This document shows, in pieces, positions 44,797 to 54,569 of a stretch of DNA of 64,000 nt (the first letter of the stretch is position 1; each line of letters starts with the position of its first letter). The DNA comes from Tretioscincus oriximinensis (Eukaryota > Chordata > Lepidosauria > Squamata > Gymnophthalmidae). The position numbers and the translations under genes were made by a program. The stretch covers positions 1 through 64,000 of the forward strand of contig JAJVDF010001827.1 in assembly GCA_022410635.1 (NCBI GenBank), read 5' to 3'. The notes below the pieces were generated by a model. That model was not told where the DNA came from. It did no database searches and was given only the letters and a program-made list of their open reading frames with translations.

Positions 44797-45042
44797 ATTT
44801 NTTTGTTTATTTGTATTTTTATCCCGCCCTACCATAGGGCGGCCTACCATAGGGTGGCGCACATAGCTTTTGTTGCTTTCTCCACAACAGACATCCTGTG
44901 GAGTAGGTGGGGCTGAAAGAGTTCAAAGAACTGTGACTGGCCCAAGGTCACCCAGCTTCCTTCATGGAGGAGTGGGGAATCGAACCAGGAGGCTACCAGA
45001 TAAGAGTCCCACACTCTAACCACTACACCAAACTGGCTCTTT
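44797..45042 (-). mobile_element. tRNA-derived SINE, family A, near full length
   Basis: Minus-strand SINE. Its head, reading from 45,042, is GAGCCAGTTTGGTGTAGTGG, with a pol III A box (TGGTGTAGTGG, complement at 45,020-45,030) and a B box (GGTTCGATTCC, complement at 44,976-44,986) spaced as in a tRNA promoter. The body contains a 'CTGGGTGACCTTGGGCCAGT' segment. The tail, GGGCGGGATAAAAATACAAA with TAAACAAANAAATAA at 44,797-44,830, resembles the L2-like 3' ends in this window. A CTATGGTAGG unit near the tail is duplicated. No coding capacity; it would depend on LINE proteins. Confidence 0.8.
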
Positions 45043-45044
45043 TG

Positions 45045-46425
45045 TTGACTTCCTTCTCTTGCTGCTTTGTTGGCTGGTGTGACTGTGCCTGGTGACTGGA
45101 AAAGGCGAGGCTGAAAGGAAAAGAGCCTGTGATGGGAGACGGGAAATGGCCTTCCAGTAATGTTACAAAGATCTGAATAGCTCCTGGCAGAAAAATGGTT
45201 CCTCACCCCTGCNTTAAAGTTTTTCTGAAGTATCCCTTTTGTTACATCTGAATGTAGCCTTTGTGATTGACTAAANCTATTTATTCTAGTGACAACACCT
45301 TAACCTGTGTCTGGAAACATTATGTTGGTCTCATGGTATTCTGAAGGTGTCCTGTGGTCATCCAGAGGAGGCTTTTCTAAAATCAACTTGTAGTGGTGCC
45401 CTTTAGTTTCCCTCCCTCTCCTGATTGCAGACAAAAATAAACACTTGGTGATTCCACTTGGCATTAAATGTTGCAGAAATCTGTAGAAATCAATGGCTTG
45501 GTCTTTGTGGTTAGAATATATTTTGGCTAGAGTGCCAAATTTGTTATTTAGTAGTCTCCCAGCTTGATTCCACTCTCTCACATAAAGTCAGCTAGTTGAC
45601 CCTAGTCTGGTCACAGTTTTTGGGACCTTCCTCAATCCCACCCACTTCACAAGGTACCTGTTGTGAAGAAAATAAAAGAAGGTTACTAAATTCATTTTGA
45701 GTTCCTCTGCGTTGAGAAAAGCAAGGTATAAAAACTAGTAAGTACTCAACCCCTCCTCCTTCAAGCCTATAGAGATAGAAGTACTTGTGTTCCAAGCTTT
45801 GCTGAAAAATTTCTATTCCTTTTGTTTGCGTAATTTCATTCTTATTTTATATTATAAAATAGTAATTTTCCTTCAATTCTCTTAGTTTTCTAAGCTAGCA
45901 TTGAGAGAAGTGTCTCCCAGAATTCTTACAGTCTGCAGTGAAAATGAAGTGATTACAATTGAACATTATTTGCTGCTTTTGTTTCCCTTTTGTAACCTAT
46001 CCTATCATCTCTCATCCACATTTTCTAGAATAAAATGTTCATGGCAGAGAGAGGAGGGGAAACATGAGACATAAATGATTCCATCTTGGGACTGATTTTC
46101 GGCCATTTCTGAATTGCTTCAGAGATGTTTCATTTCACTGCATTTGATCACAGCCTAAAATGAATGACTTCATCATGATCCATGGCCAAAAGTCACATGA
46201 CAAAACATTGTGTGACCAGAATGGCTGCCCCCAGGAAAAAGAAGGTGGGACCTAGGGGGAGAGAGAAACTCAGATCCTGGAGTTTTTCCCTTGCATAGGC
46301 TCCAAAATCAATGAGAAACTCACACATGCATGAGTTTCTTACATGATTTTTCATCCCTGTATCCTGGCAATTCTCATGACATCATAAGCCCAGAAATCAT
46401 TGCTGCACTTTGACTACTTGTCTGA
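45045..46425. other. No gene recognised
   Basis: The 93-codon minus-strand frame at 45,300-45,581 is hydrophilic and has no motif that I know. I do not call it a gene. AT-rich otherwise. Confidence 0.35.
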
Positions 46426-46427
46426 TG

Positions 46428-46600
46428 CACCTCTTTTACCTGGCCTTTGGCTAAAGAAATGTCATCTCTGTCCCTACTTTTAAATATTGTTTTATACTGT
46501 TTTAATTTAGTAGTTATTTTTTACTGCTTTGGCCGCCCTGAGACCTTCGGATGTAGGGCGGGGTATAAATATAAATAAATAAAATAAATAAATAAATACA
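46428..46600 (+). mobile_element. L2-like LINE 3' end
   Basis: 'GATGCACCTCTTTTACCTGG', 'CCTTTGGCTAAAGAAATGTC', 'GGCCGCCCTGAGACCTTCGG', 'GTAGGGCGGGGTATAAATAT' and AAATAAATAAAATAAATAAA. Same subfamily as 23,352-23,641. Confidence 0.75.
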
Positions 46601-46899
46601 AGCCCCAAAATTCTTTGCAAGCCTGCATACAACTCCTAGGCAATCTCTACTAGCCAAGAGNCAATGGGAGTTTTACAATTTGCATACTGAAGCTCTGAGG
46701 TAGCTTTTCTTCCAGATTTTACAAAAATGGAGGCTGCTAAATCAGATGATTTACTGTGTGTGAAATGTTGAACATGTGTGGTTCCATGAAGCANACAGAA
46801 GGTAAAATCACCTGCAAATCACAGGAAATAGAATGTGGGGATTGGGGATTGGAATCAGGTTCAANAGGGGCTGCATCCCCTGCAAGAAAAGCTTAAATG

Positions 46900-47116
46900 A
46901 CCATGCTGTGTTTCCATTAAATCTAAACTCACATGGGTTTGGCAATTAAGTGGACAGACAGCAACTGGGTTTTTGGGGGGATTATCCCCAAAGAACTGGA
47001 GTAAAAGTAGATTTTCTTATCAGGATTTTTTCTGCTCTTGCTATGGTTTTGGAACTGTTTGCAGGGCATGGTTTCTGCGAGCAGATAAAAGGGAAGGGCT
47101 GGATATTCCCTCCTGG
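46900..47116 (-). repeat. Unclassified repeat, copy B
   Basis: The inverse of copy A at 43,228-43,440, from CCATGCTGTGTTTCC at 46,901 to GGATATTCCCTC at 47,101. The two copies lie 3.5 kb apart in opposite orientation and differ at many positions, so they are independent old insertions rather than a recent local duplication. Confidence 0.6.
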
Positions 47117-47119
47117 TCA

Positions 47120-48570
47120 ATGCACAGATTCCCTTAGAACAGTTTATGAAGACTGCTTCTAATTTTCATGATTTAGTGTAGCATATTCTTACTTTTCTTA
47201 ATTAATCAATTTGGGTCAAGAAAGTAGAACCTCAGAGACTGTTCATTTCAAGTTTCATTTCTAGGATATAAAAAAAAATGGTGTTGGGCCCTTTATATCA
47301 CTTAGTTCCATCCAGCTGAATACTTGATTAATGATTGGATATAACTGCTACTACCTGGTGAAAGATCACTTTAAAATGATATCTTTTTGGCATTCCTGAA
47401 GACATCACTTTCATGCCTGAGAATTGAAATCAAAGAGTATTCCTTATTCCTAACAGCATCTTAGGAGATCATTCTAGCAACCTCTTGCTATCACAGGCAG
47501 CTATTGTAGACCTCAGGGACTGTGTGGAAGCCACCTAATGGTTACAAGTGACAATATTGGGTTTTAAAAACAGTTGTTTGTACTGATATACATCTACGTC
47601 CCTTGCCTGTGCACATTTTTTAATTCTAATGTGCGGTGCAACTATTTGGATGGCTATTTCTCAACTGCTATCTTTAAAAAAAACTTGAGAAGCTGATGCA
47701 TCCACCAAAAGTTTACTTGCTAATGAATTCTAGGGATATTCATATTTAAATTCCATGGCATGTTTCTGCTATTAAATGAGAAAATTATTTTTAATGCCTC
47801 ATTTAATGGAAATGAATCAGTCAGTCTGATATTCTCAGGATAATAAGAGTACTGCAATTACAGGGCTGCATCAGGGTTCTATTTTATTAAAAAACACACA
47901 CACAACAATAACTTAATCNGAACATCCTTTCCTCAGTGTGGGCTTTCAATTACCCTGCACTGATGTGATATGTCATGCGTATATATTTCATTGATAATGT
48001 TCTTTCTCTCATGCAGACTATCCCTGGCTGATGAAATACTTCAGATTGCAGAGTTGCTAAATCCAATATGCAAATGGTGATTCTTCAAAGCACTAGGCAA
48101 ACATTAGTTGATTTGGAATGTTGATAAGAATTTAATGTCATACAATTTATTTGTGTCAGGGTTCCATTCAAAAGGATATCACAGTTTGATTGGAATCTGG
48201 AGAAAATAGTTTTCTAGAGAAAATTATACTAAGGATTCTCTAATACAGGCATTCCAAGCAGAGTGAGCATTAGAGGTAAGATACTGACTGCCAATCATGT
48301 AATTTTTAATATATATAAAATAGCTTTCTGTTTAATGATATAGTATTGATTAGAATTGGATGAGTAACATAGTCTTCATTAGATGGAGCTAATTGTAAGA
48401 TTGATATCTATACTGCTATCTTACTCTGTATCCGAGACTAGACTTGCATTCTTACTTTATAGAATTAGTTATTTGCTTTTGCACCAAAAGGTAAGTGGGG
48501 GATGAAAATACAATTCTAGCATGTATTAAAAGAAGCATAGCGTTTAGACCATGTGAAGTATTCTCTCTCC
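47120..48570. other. No gene recognised
   Basis: AT-rich sequence. The part around 47,740-48,110 is repeat-free with ATGCAAATGG and AATTA-type motifs and could include conserved non-coding DNA, but I cannot test that here. Confidence 0.3.
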
Positions 48571-48574
48571 TCCA

Positions 48575-48960
48575 CCTTGGCCAAAGCTCATCCAGAATAC
48601 TGTGTCCAGTTCTGGATACTCCAAAAAAAAAGAAAAAGAAAAAGAGAGAGTGACATGTAAATTGGAGCAAATTCAAAGTAGAGCTCACCAAAATGGTGAG
48701 TATCTGGAAACCATATTTCATGAGGTATGGTTAAATGATTTATATGGAATTCAGACCATTGACTGATCTGCTTCTAGTATACTGAAAAAGAGAAAAATAA
48801 TTATTTTACTGCTTTTGTCCATACTATGCATAATTTTGTACACCACTGCTATGTCTCATTTTGCTCTTCTCCTTTCTAGATTAAAAATGGCATTTTAAGA
48901 TGCTTCTTCAGCTTTCTCCAGATTATCCATATCCTTTTTTAGGCATATTCTAGATTGAAG
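48575..48960. mobile_element. Old CR1-like fragments in opposite orientations
   Basis: 48,588-48,720 reads plus-strand CR1 coding sequence ('HPEYCVQFW', then 'LEQIQSRAHQNGE' after an A-rich insertion). 48,815-48,960 reads the complement of the CR1 C-terminal region ('TGTCCATACTATGCATAATT', 'TGTACACCACTGCTATGTCT'). They form a plus/minus pair with a short gap. They may be one inverted insertion or two separate ones. Confidence 0.5.
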
Positions 48961-49159
48961 TCTGAAGTTAGAAAAAAAAGTACATAGTCTATTCACAAGC
49001 AGCCAACATAAAATAATTCTGAGGGTTCTCCAAGTTTATTTCAGAATGGTTCAAAGATTGTTGATTGGTGATCATGACCATACAAGTTAAAGAATTTGGA
49101 TAAAAAACAGGATAATATGCAAGGGTCGCACAGAATTTTTAAGATGCTTTTGAAACTCT

Positions 49160-50054
49160 TAGGCTGCGTTCTCATGAGGGGAAAACACCAAAGCAAAAGT
49201 TTTGTGGCTCTGCGCTAGGCACACGCAGTACATCTATATTCCAGGGGCGGCTTCATGTTCACCCTGCATCATTCTTAAAGCTACACATCCCCGCAATGGA
49301 GTTCCCCTTCAAAATGGACACAGTTGCAGTTCTTGCAAATTTGGGTTAACTGTGCTCTGGCTACTCTTTGCCCATAGCGAGAGCACATCCATGTAAATGA
49401 TAGCTGCCTTGAATTCGAGGTCAGTTGGACAGAGAAATAGCTGCAGTTTCCAGGGCATGCAGCCTGGGCAGGAGAGACTGCCTGTTTCTTGGATTGCACT
49501 TCCCAGCAGGCCCTGCTGTCAGCACAACAACAGGCTCCCTGGAGGAAGAAAGGAAGAAGGGGCTCCTGTTTATTAACAGCAGAACTGTTGTTGTGATGGC
49601 AGCCAGGGAAAAGGGGACTTTGCAAACAGCCAAGACTTGCAGCAGATCTCTCTCCCAGCAGAGCAACAGTTCAAAGAGAAGGAAGGGGATCATGCCACCA
49701 CCCTGCTGCCGTGTTTATGTGCACAACCAAAGGAGGGGGAACTTTTAACTGCTGCCCATTTAACCTCATGGGAGGTTAGGAGGAAATGTTGGCAGCAGCA
49801 GTCATGCAGGGCCACCCCTGGCAAGTAGGAGGTATGGAATTCCTTCTTTGTCCAACTGACCTCGAATTCGAGGCAGCTGTCATTTAAGCAGATATGCTTT
49901 CGCTGCGACGGAGCCTCCCAGGGGCTTCTGCTGTGAGAACGAGTGAAAGCAGCTGGAACGGTGCTTGGCACGGAATTGTAGGGCAGGGTGAAAATGAATT
50001 CACTTCACTGTGAGCCAAAATTGTTTCTTTCACCACTGGGAGAACTTAGCCTTA
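49160..50054. mobile_element. Long-inverted-repeat DNA element, about 895 bp
   Basis: The ends read TAGGCTGCGTTCTC at 49,160 and, as complement of the right end at 50,054, TAAGGCTAAGTTCTC. The arms stay alignable far inward: AAATGATAGCTGCC (49,396) against AAATGACAGCTGCC, and GAATTCGAGGTCAGTTGGAC (49,415) against its complement at 49,852-49,871. The left arm is about 280 bases, the right arm about 220 bases, and the unpaired centre (49,440-49,835) is GC-richer. No transposase. Superfamily unresolved; no target duplication found. Confidence 0.65.
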
Positions 50055-50055
50055 A

Positions 50056-50895
50056 TTTGTTCTGTAGATTCAGTGTTCTGTGACATACAGTAAGCTATAA
50101 GGAATGACATGGAAAAAAGTATCTATAGAAAGAAGCAGTAAAAGCCAACTGAATAGCAAAGAATGAGGTAATGTTGGACAATACTGACCATTTGTTACAT
50201 AAAATGCCTATCAATGGATTTACAATGTTTTTTAAAATAAAAAGAAAGCTGCTTTTCTTTTAATTTAGATACATTTTGGGAGTCCACTGATGGCTAGAGT
50301 AAGCACAAATGGACAGAAAGTGATTTGACAGAATTAGTGAAATCAAAACCCAAATGTCAATGCAAATATACTATGTTTTTGTTATTCCCCCTCAGCTATC
50401 TAAGTTTTTCTTTATATTTCTAAGCTCACAAAGATATAAAATTGGGGTCTTCTGGATTATTATAGATCAGAACTCAGTTCATGGGAAGCATTATTTTCTT
50501 GTAAAGATTCCATGGTGATATTTGCAGGATTAAGAAAATCTGAAATTAGTGCCTATTGCTCCAGATCAAGAATATATTCTTAATTAAGGATTTACAAGAT
50601 AATTGCATTTGATTAAAACATAGTGAGCTCAGTTTTACTTGATTGGTAATTAAAGATTTCTCTCCCTCTCTCTTTCTTTAGCTATTCTATTTTCCATTAG
50701 TATTTAATGGTTAATTACTCCAGAGTATACTAAAAATAGGAAGCTTTAATATATAACCAGGAGAAACTAGCTACGTTATGCACGGAACATAGAAGTCACA
50801 TTTTCTCTACAATGGATTGTCTAACTTTGAAATGTGTGAGAGACAAAGGGAAAAGAATTTGGCCTTACTCCACAAAAATGAGTTTAATGAAAATA
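50056..50895. other. No gene recognised
   Basis: AT-rich, no recognised elements. Confidence 0.4.
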
Positions 50896-50899
50896 ACAT

Positions 50900-51005
50900 G
50901 GAGTTTTTAAAACATTTTATTAATGTGTATTTCTTGTTTTTCTGTTATCTGCACTGTGACCAATAATGAAGGGTGGGATATAAATTGCCATATAAAAAAA
51001 TAAAA
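50900..51005 (+). mobile_element. L2-like LINE tail fragment, diverged
   Basis: 'CTGTTATCTGCACTGTGACC', 'AAGGGTGGGATATAAATTGC' and an AAAAAATAAAA end. Similar in wording to the fragment at 54,460-54,565. Confidence 0.4.
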
Positions 51006-51028
51006 TATTAATACAATAAGTCATTGAT

Positions 51029-51308
51029 TGTCAGGAGGTCCTGACATAGGGAACTGTCTGTCTGTAATACTTAATGTATTATATGTTCATATATGTCTGT
51101 ATTGTTGGTCTGACTGGATTCCCGGGACTGTTTCCAGGGATGTTTGGTGGGAAACCTTCATTTGCAATGTTGCTTGCACTTTGGGCAGGAGAACAGCTTG
51201 CAGTAATTGGCTGATTGATTATATATATAGTACTGTTGTTCTGTTAGCTGAACACTGCAGACCAAACTTAAATTTCATCTGAGCGTTCAGTCACTTCTGG
51301 GCATCACA
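51029..51308 (+). mobile_element. Solo LTR related to the chromovirus
   Basis: Begins TGTCAGGAGG, ends GGGCATCACA (about 280 bp). Internal landmarks match the chromovirus LTR in order: GGTGGGAAACCTT, TATATATAG at 51,222, CACTGCAGACC at 51,253-51,263, and CAGTCACTTCTGGGCATCAC near the end (compare TAATCACTTGTCTGGGTATT). The distance from TATA to ACTGCAGACC is 32 bases, the same as in both LTRs of the full element. Flanking TTGAT and TTGCT may be a decayed 5-bp target duplication. Confidence 0.6.
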
Positions 51309-51725
51309 TTGCTCTATGGAATTACTTCCAGAAGTTCTGATGTTAGCTAACAGCCTGGATAGCTTTAAGACAGGATTAGACAAATTCATGGAAGCCACGT
51401 GTATGGAAGCTATTGGGATGGATCTTTTGATATTGCCTTCAAGGAGTAGCAACAGGCAGTATTCCTGGCTTACCATGTGCAGGAAGTCAAGGACAGGTGA
51501 CTTTTGGTGGGCCACTGTGATGAGTCCTGAAATTGATATAGTTAGATCTGTCTATCCCACATCCGTCTCATCTACCAGCAGCAAGTCTGCATCAAACATG
51601 GACAACCCTCTTTATAAGAATCTTTGTTTGCGAAGCTAAGCCAAGATGAAGATGTTGTTGTATGAGACAAAATACTGGATTAGATGGGCTGTGGCCTGAT
51701 TGAGCGTAGCTCCTCATGTTTTTAA
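51309..51725 (+). mobile_element. CR1-like LINE 3' end with an inserted block
   Basis: The plus-strand C-terminal coding end ('TAACAGCCTGGATAGCTTTA', 'GACAAATTCATGGAAGCC') and 3' UTR (to 'TAGATGGGCTGTGGCCTGAT', 'CTCCTCATGTTTTTA'). Between about 51,520 and 51,655 there is sequence foreign to the other CR1 copies; its end (CTTTGTTTGCGAAGCTAAGC) resembles 63,870-63,900. Confidence 0.65.
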
Positions 51726-51917
51726 CAGATGACCACAATTGAATACTTCAACTAAACTGATGTAGTGGCAGTACTACAATATAGAGAAGATTTTTTTCTG
51801 AGATAAATGTATTCTTGGAACAAGATTTATTTATTTATTTACTAGATCTTGACCCAATTTGAGAAGCTATTCTGATTGAATTGTAAAGATAGTTTGCATA
51901 GTAGAAGTAGCTTAAGC

Positions 51918-52012
51918 ACAGAATCATAGAATCAGTGAGTTGGAAGGGACCTCCATGTTCATCAGGTCAACCTCCTGCTCAGTGCAGCATTCACCACAGC
52001 AACCCAGACAAA
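51918..52012 (-). mobile_element. CR1 3' end fragment
   Basis: 'CAGAATCATAGAATCAGTGA', 'GTTGGAAGGGACCTCCATG', 'CTCCTGCTCAGTGCAGCATT': minus-strand classical CR1 3' end of about 95 bases. Confidence 0.75.
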
Positions 52013-52014
52013 GT

Positions 52015-52748
52015 TTTAAAGAAAAAGAACAAAAACGCATCCCAGAAAAGATGAAATGGATGAAAGGTTCTCTGTATAGAAAACAGAATAGTTCCACACA
52101 CCCTATTAAATGATAAATTGCGTCTGTGTTATTCTGGTAGTTCTCCTTGGATAGGAAATAGGTAACTAGAACCCAAAAGTAATAAAACCAGTGTTATTCA
52201 TTCTGCAATACTGCTCTTCTTTTCAGGCCCCATACTTGCTTTGAAGATTGATTATGCTATTTATTGTGCAAGCTTGTAAAATGCAAAGTGATTAAATGTA
52301 CAGCTACTGTTTAATCCTATCTCTGTCACTCTCTCAGTCAACAGCGGCACAGTCCTAGTGTCTTTGCATGTACAGTACTTGCACAGAAAGGTCACATTTA
52401 GCCATCAGCACTGAAAAACAATCTTTAAGGGAAACTTAACTGCATTTTAATGAGGGCTGAGAGCATCTCAATATATTCCAGTCTTCATATTAAACACAAA
52501 CTTTTCCTTTCCTAAAAGAGCAACAATAAGGTAATAATGACATGTCCTGATTATGAAAATAAAACCAGGCATTTCAAGCCACCCTGATTTTGACCTTTTG
52601 GGAATCAAAGGCTCAGCTTCCCGTGACAGGAGTTTCCCAAAAGCAAACAGCAAAAACAAGCAAATTGTGGCTACAATCTGCATAGAGTGGAGGAAGCAAA
52701 CTTCAAATCGCCACCTTGCATTATGTCTGCTAATATCATCTTATGCCA
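52015..52748. other. No gene recognised
   Basis: AT-rich. A 71-codon minus-strand frame at 52,468-52,683 has no recognisable domain. Confidence 0.4.
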
Positions 52749-52812
52749 GTTACATAAGAGCATAAGAGGAGCCCTGCTGAATTGGGCCCCTAGTCCAGCA
52801 TTCAGTCTAAAG

Positions 52813-53343
52813 CAGTGGTTCCCAAAATCTTTAAGCTGTGTGTGCAATTGACAAATATTTTTGTGTATTATGTTGCTCCACTATGTATGCTCAACAGCAT
52901 GTATGACTTTAATTCTCCTATGGCTCCATATCTCAATCCTCTTTCTGTATCACAAGTATATCACTGGGCATTGGGGTCTGATTTTTCCACTAGTACAAAA
53001 ACTGTCAGCCGTTCAGATGCTCCCAAGTGAAATATTTTTATCTCAATTTTCTGTCCGGTTAATGACATAATTTTAGAATTTCTAAGAGCCTTTCATTTGA
53101 TAATAACTAGTGAATATCCCTGGCCTTTAACAAGAAATAGATACCATGACTCCCCAAATGCTGCAGAATTACCCCATTCATTATTCCCAATACAGTCCAA
53201 CAAGTTCATCACCATTTGGGAGGACATTCTAATAAATAGAATGCAAGGTGCTGTGAATATCGTAAGATTTTCAATTTTTGATTTCTGCAGGCCAGTGTTC
53301 ACATTCCCCTAAGGAAACTAGTACCCCAGTTTGGGAACCACTG
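52813..53343. mobile_element. hAT-type non-autonomous element with 8-bp target duplication
   Basis: The terminal inverted repeats CAGTGGTTCCCAAA (52,813-52,826) and TTTGGGAACCACTG (53,330-53,343) match 14 of 14. The 8-base sequence GTCTAAAG flanks it exactly on both sides (52,805-52,812 and 53,344-53,351), the target-site length of hAT transposases. CAGTGGTTC ends are typical of Charlie-type hAT elements. The 531-bp interior has no transposase frame. Confidence 0.9.
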
Positions 53344-53578
53344 GTCTAAAGTGTTGGCTAAGTGCCATCTTTCATCTGAGAGATCAGGTTTTGAGGCCCT
53401 GTGTTGGACGTGGAGAGGTGTGAGTGCTTTCTACAAGCATGCAGCCCAAGCCAAGCCAACTAAAGCAGGAATTGCAACAGACTGTGACTAGATAAATGGG
53501 AACCATCACAACATGGTGGGGAAGATAGAAAGTAAGCCTTTGGATGAAAAATAACCTTGTAAGCCACTTTGAGTCCCA
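53344..53578 (+). mobile_element. tRNA-derived SINE, family B
   Basis: The plus-strand head with a tRNA-like 'TTGGCTAAGTGCCATCTTTC' and 'GAGATCAGGTTTTGAGGCCC' (degenerate A and B boxes), body 'GACTAGATAAATGGGAACCA', tail 'GTAAGCCACTTTGAGTCCC'. The hAT element above is inserted at its 5' border. Confidence 0.55.
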
Positions 53579-53744
53579 ACTTCCTGCAAATGGCTTTTCA
53601 GGAATACTGCCTGTTTTTCTATCCTAATAGCTATTGATGCACCTGTCTTCTATGAATTTATCTAATCCTATCTTGAAGTTTTCCAGGATGCTTGTTACCA
53701 CACCTTCCTCTGGGAGTGAATGCCATAGACCCATGTCCCGTTAA

Positions 53745-54030
53745 TAGTTTTGGCAATATTTCTTTACTACCTACCTACCTACTAAATCTCATTTAAAAAC
53801 TAGCTATAGAACTGCTATATACCTCCCTTACAATTTTGAGAATTCATCCCCATATTAGATACAGAAGATGTTTTCATTTTAAAGTTGCTATGCATAAAAT
53901 AATTCCTTTTTCTTACCTCCCATTATGAATATAAATATTACCATTACCAGAGAAAAAGGAGGAACGATAATATATTGGCTGTTGTACAAAAGTCATCATG
54001 CTCACAGAAAACTGATAAATATTTGGTTGC
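53745..54030. other. No gene recognised
   Basis: Includes a short CTAC repeat at 53,765-53,782. Otherwise AT-rich with no recognised element. Confidence 0.4.
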
Positions 54031-54034
54031 TCTG

Positions 54035-54175
54035 ATTTATTTATTTACATTTCCATCCAGCTCCATCCAAATGTCTCAGGGTGGTTAGCAACAATAAAAA
54101 CAAGATAGAAATTTTACTTATTAAAATAACACATATTTTAAAATCCTTCAACCAAAGATCGGATTAAAGAGGTAC
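54035..54175 (-). mobile_element. L2-like LINE 3' end
   Basis: TTTATTTATTTACATTTCCA, then 'AAATGTCTCAGGGTGGTTAG' and 'GGATTAAAGAGGTACC': minus-strand L2-like 3' end. Confidence 0.6.
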
Positions 54176-54459
54176 CATTCAGTTGTTTCTTACTTCTGGT
54201 GACTATATGGCTAATGCTTGTTGAAGCATTCTTTAGAGCTTCAAAAGGCATTTCAATGTTGTTTTTGATTAAAAATGTATATAGACCTTAATCTTTTCAG
54301 AAAGAAATTTAAGGGACCTTCTGTCCATATGAAATTCTGGGCTAGCATAGGCCCTATTGTGGCATAAGCTAGCCTGGAATAGCACATAGATCAGACTCCT
54401 TAGGCCTCTTTCTGGAACATAATAAGTCCTAGTGAATTTTGGGAATCCATCTTCCCTGA

Positions 54460-54565
54460 CTTGGTTAATGTGTATTCTTCATCCTCATCTTCATCTTCTG
54501 TTACTTGCCCTGGGACCAATGTTGAAGGGCAGGACATAAATCACCAAGTAAACAAATAAATAAAA
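54460..54565 (+). mobile_element. L2-like LINE tail fragment
   Basis: 'TCTGTTACTTGCCCTGGGAC', 'AAGGGCAGGACATAAATCAC' and AAACAAATAAATAAAA end. Diverged plus-strand tail. Confidence 0.4.
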
Positions 54566-54569
54566 CCAT

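Larger units (their letters stand above)
52752..53740 (-). mobile_element. CR1-like LINE 3' end, interrupted by a SINE and a hAT MITE
   Basis: The outer element of a three-layer nest. The CR1-like tail is at 52,752-52,804 ('ACATAAGAGCATAAGAGGAG', 'CCCTGCTGAATTGGG') and the same element resumes at 53,580 ('TTCCTGCAAATGGCTTTTCA', 'GGAATACTGCCTG') to about 53,740. About 70 bases of CR1 between the two parts are missing, where the SINE lies. Confidence 0.65.

Noticed and set aside
44797..45042. Possible tRNA gene (A and B boxes)
   Set aside because: The boxes are real but the sequence does not fold as a tRNA with an acceptor stem; the long body and L2-like tail make it a SINE.
45300..45581. 93-codon hydrophilic minus-strand frame
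   Set aside because: I looked for a domain or transposase signature and found none; it is not supported as a gene.
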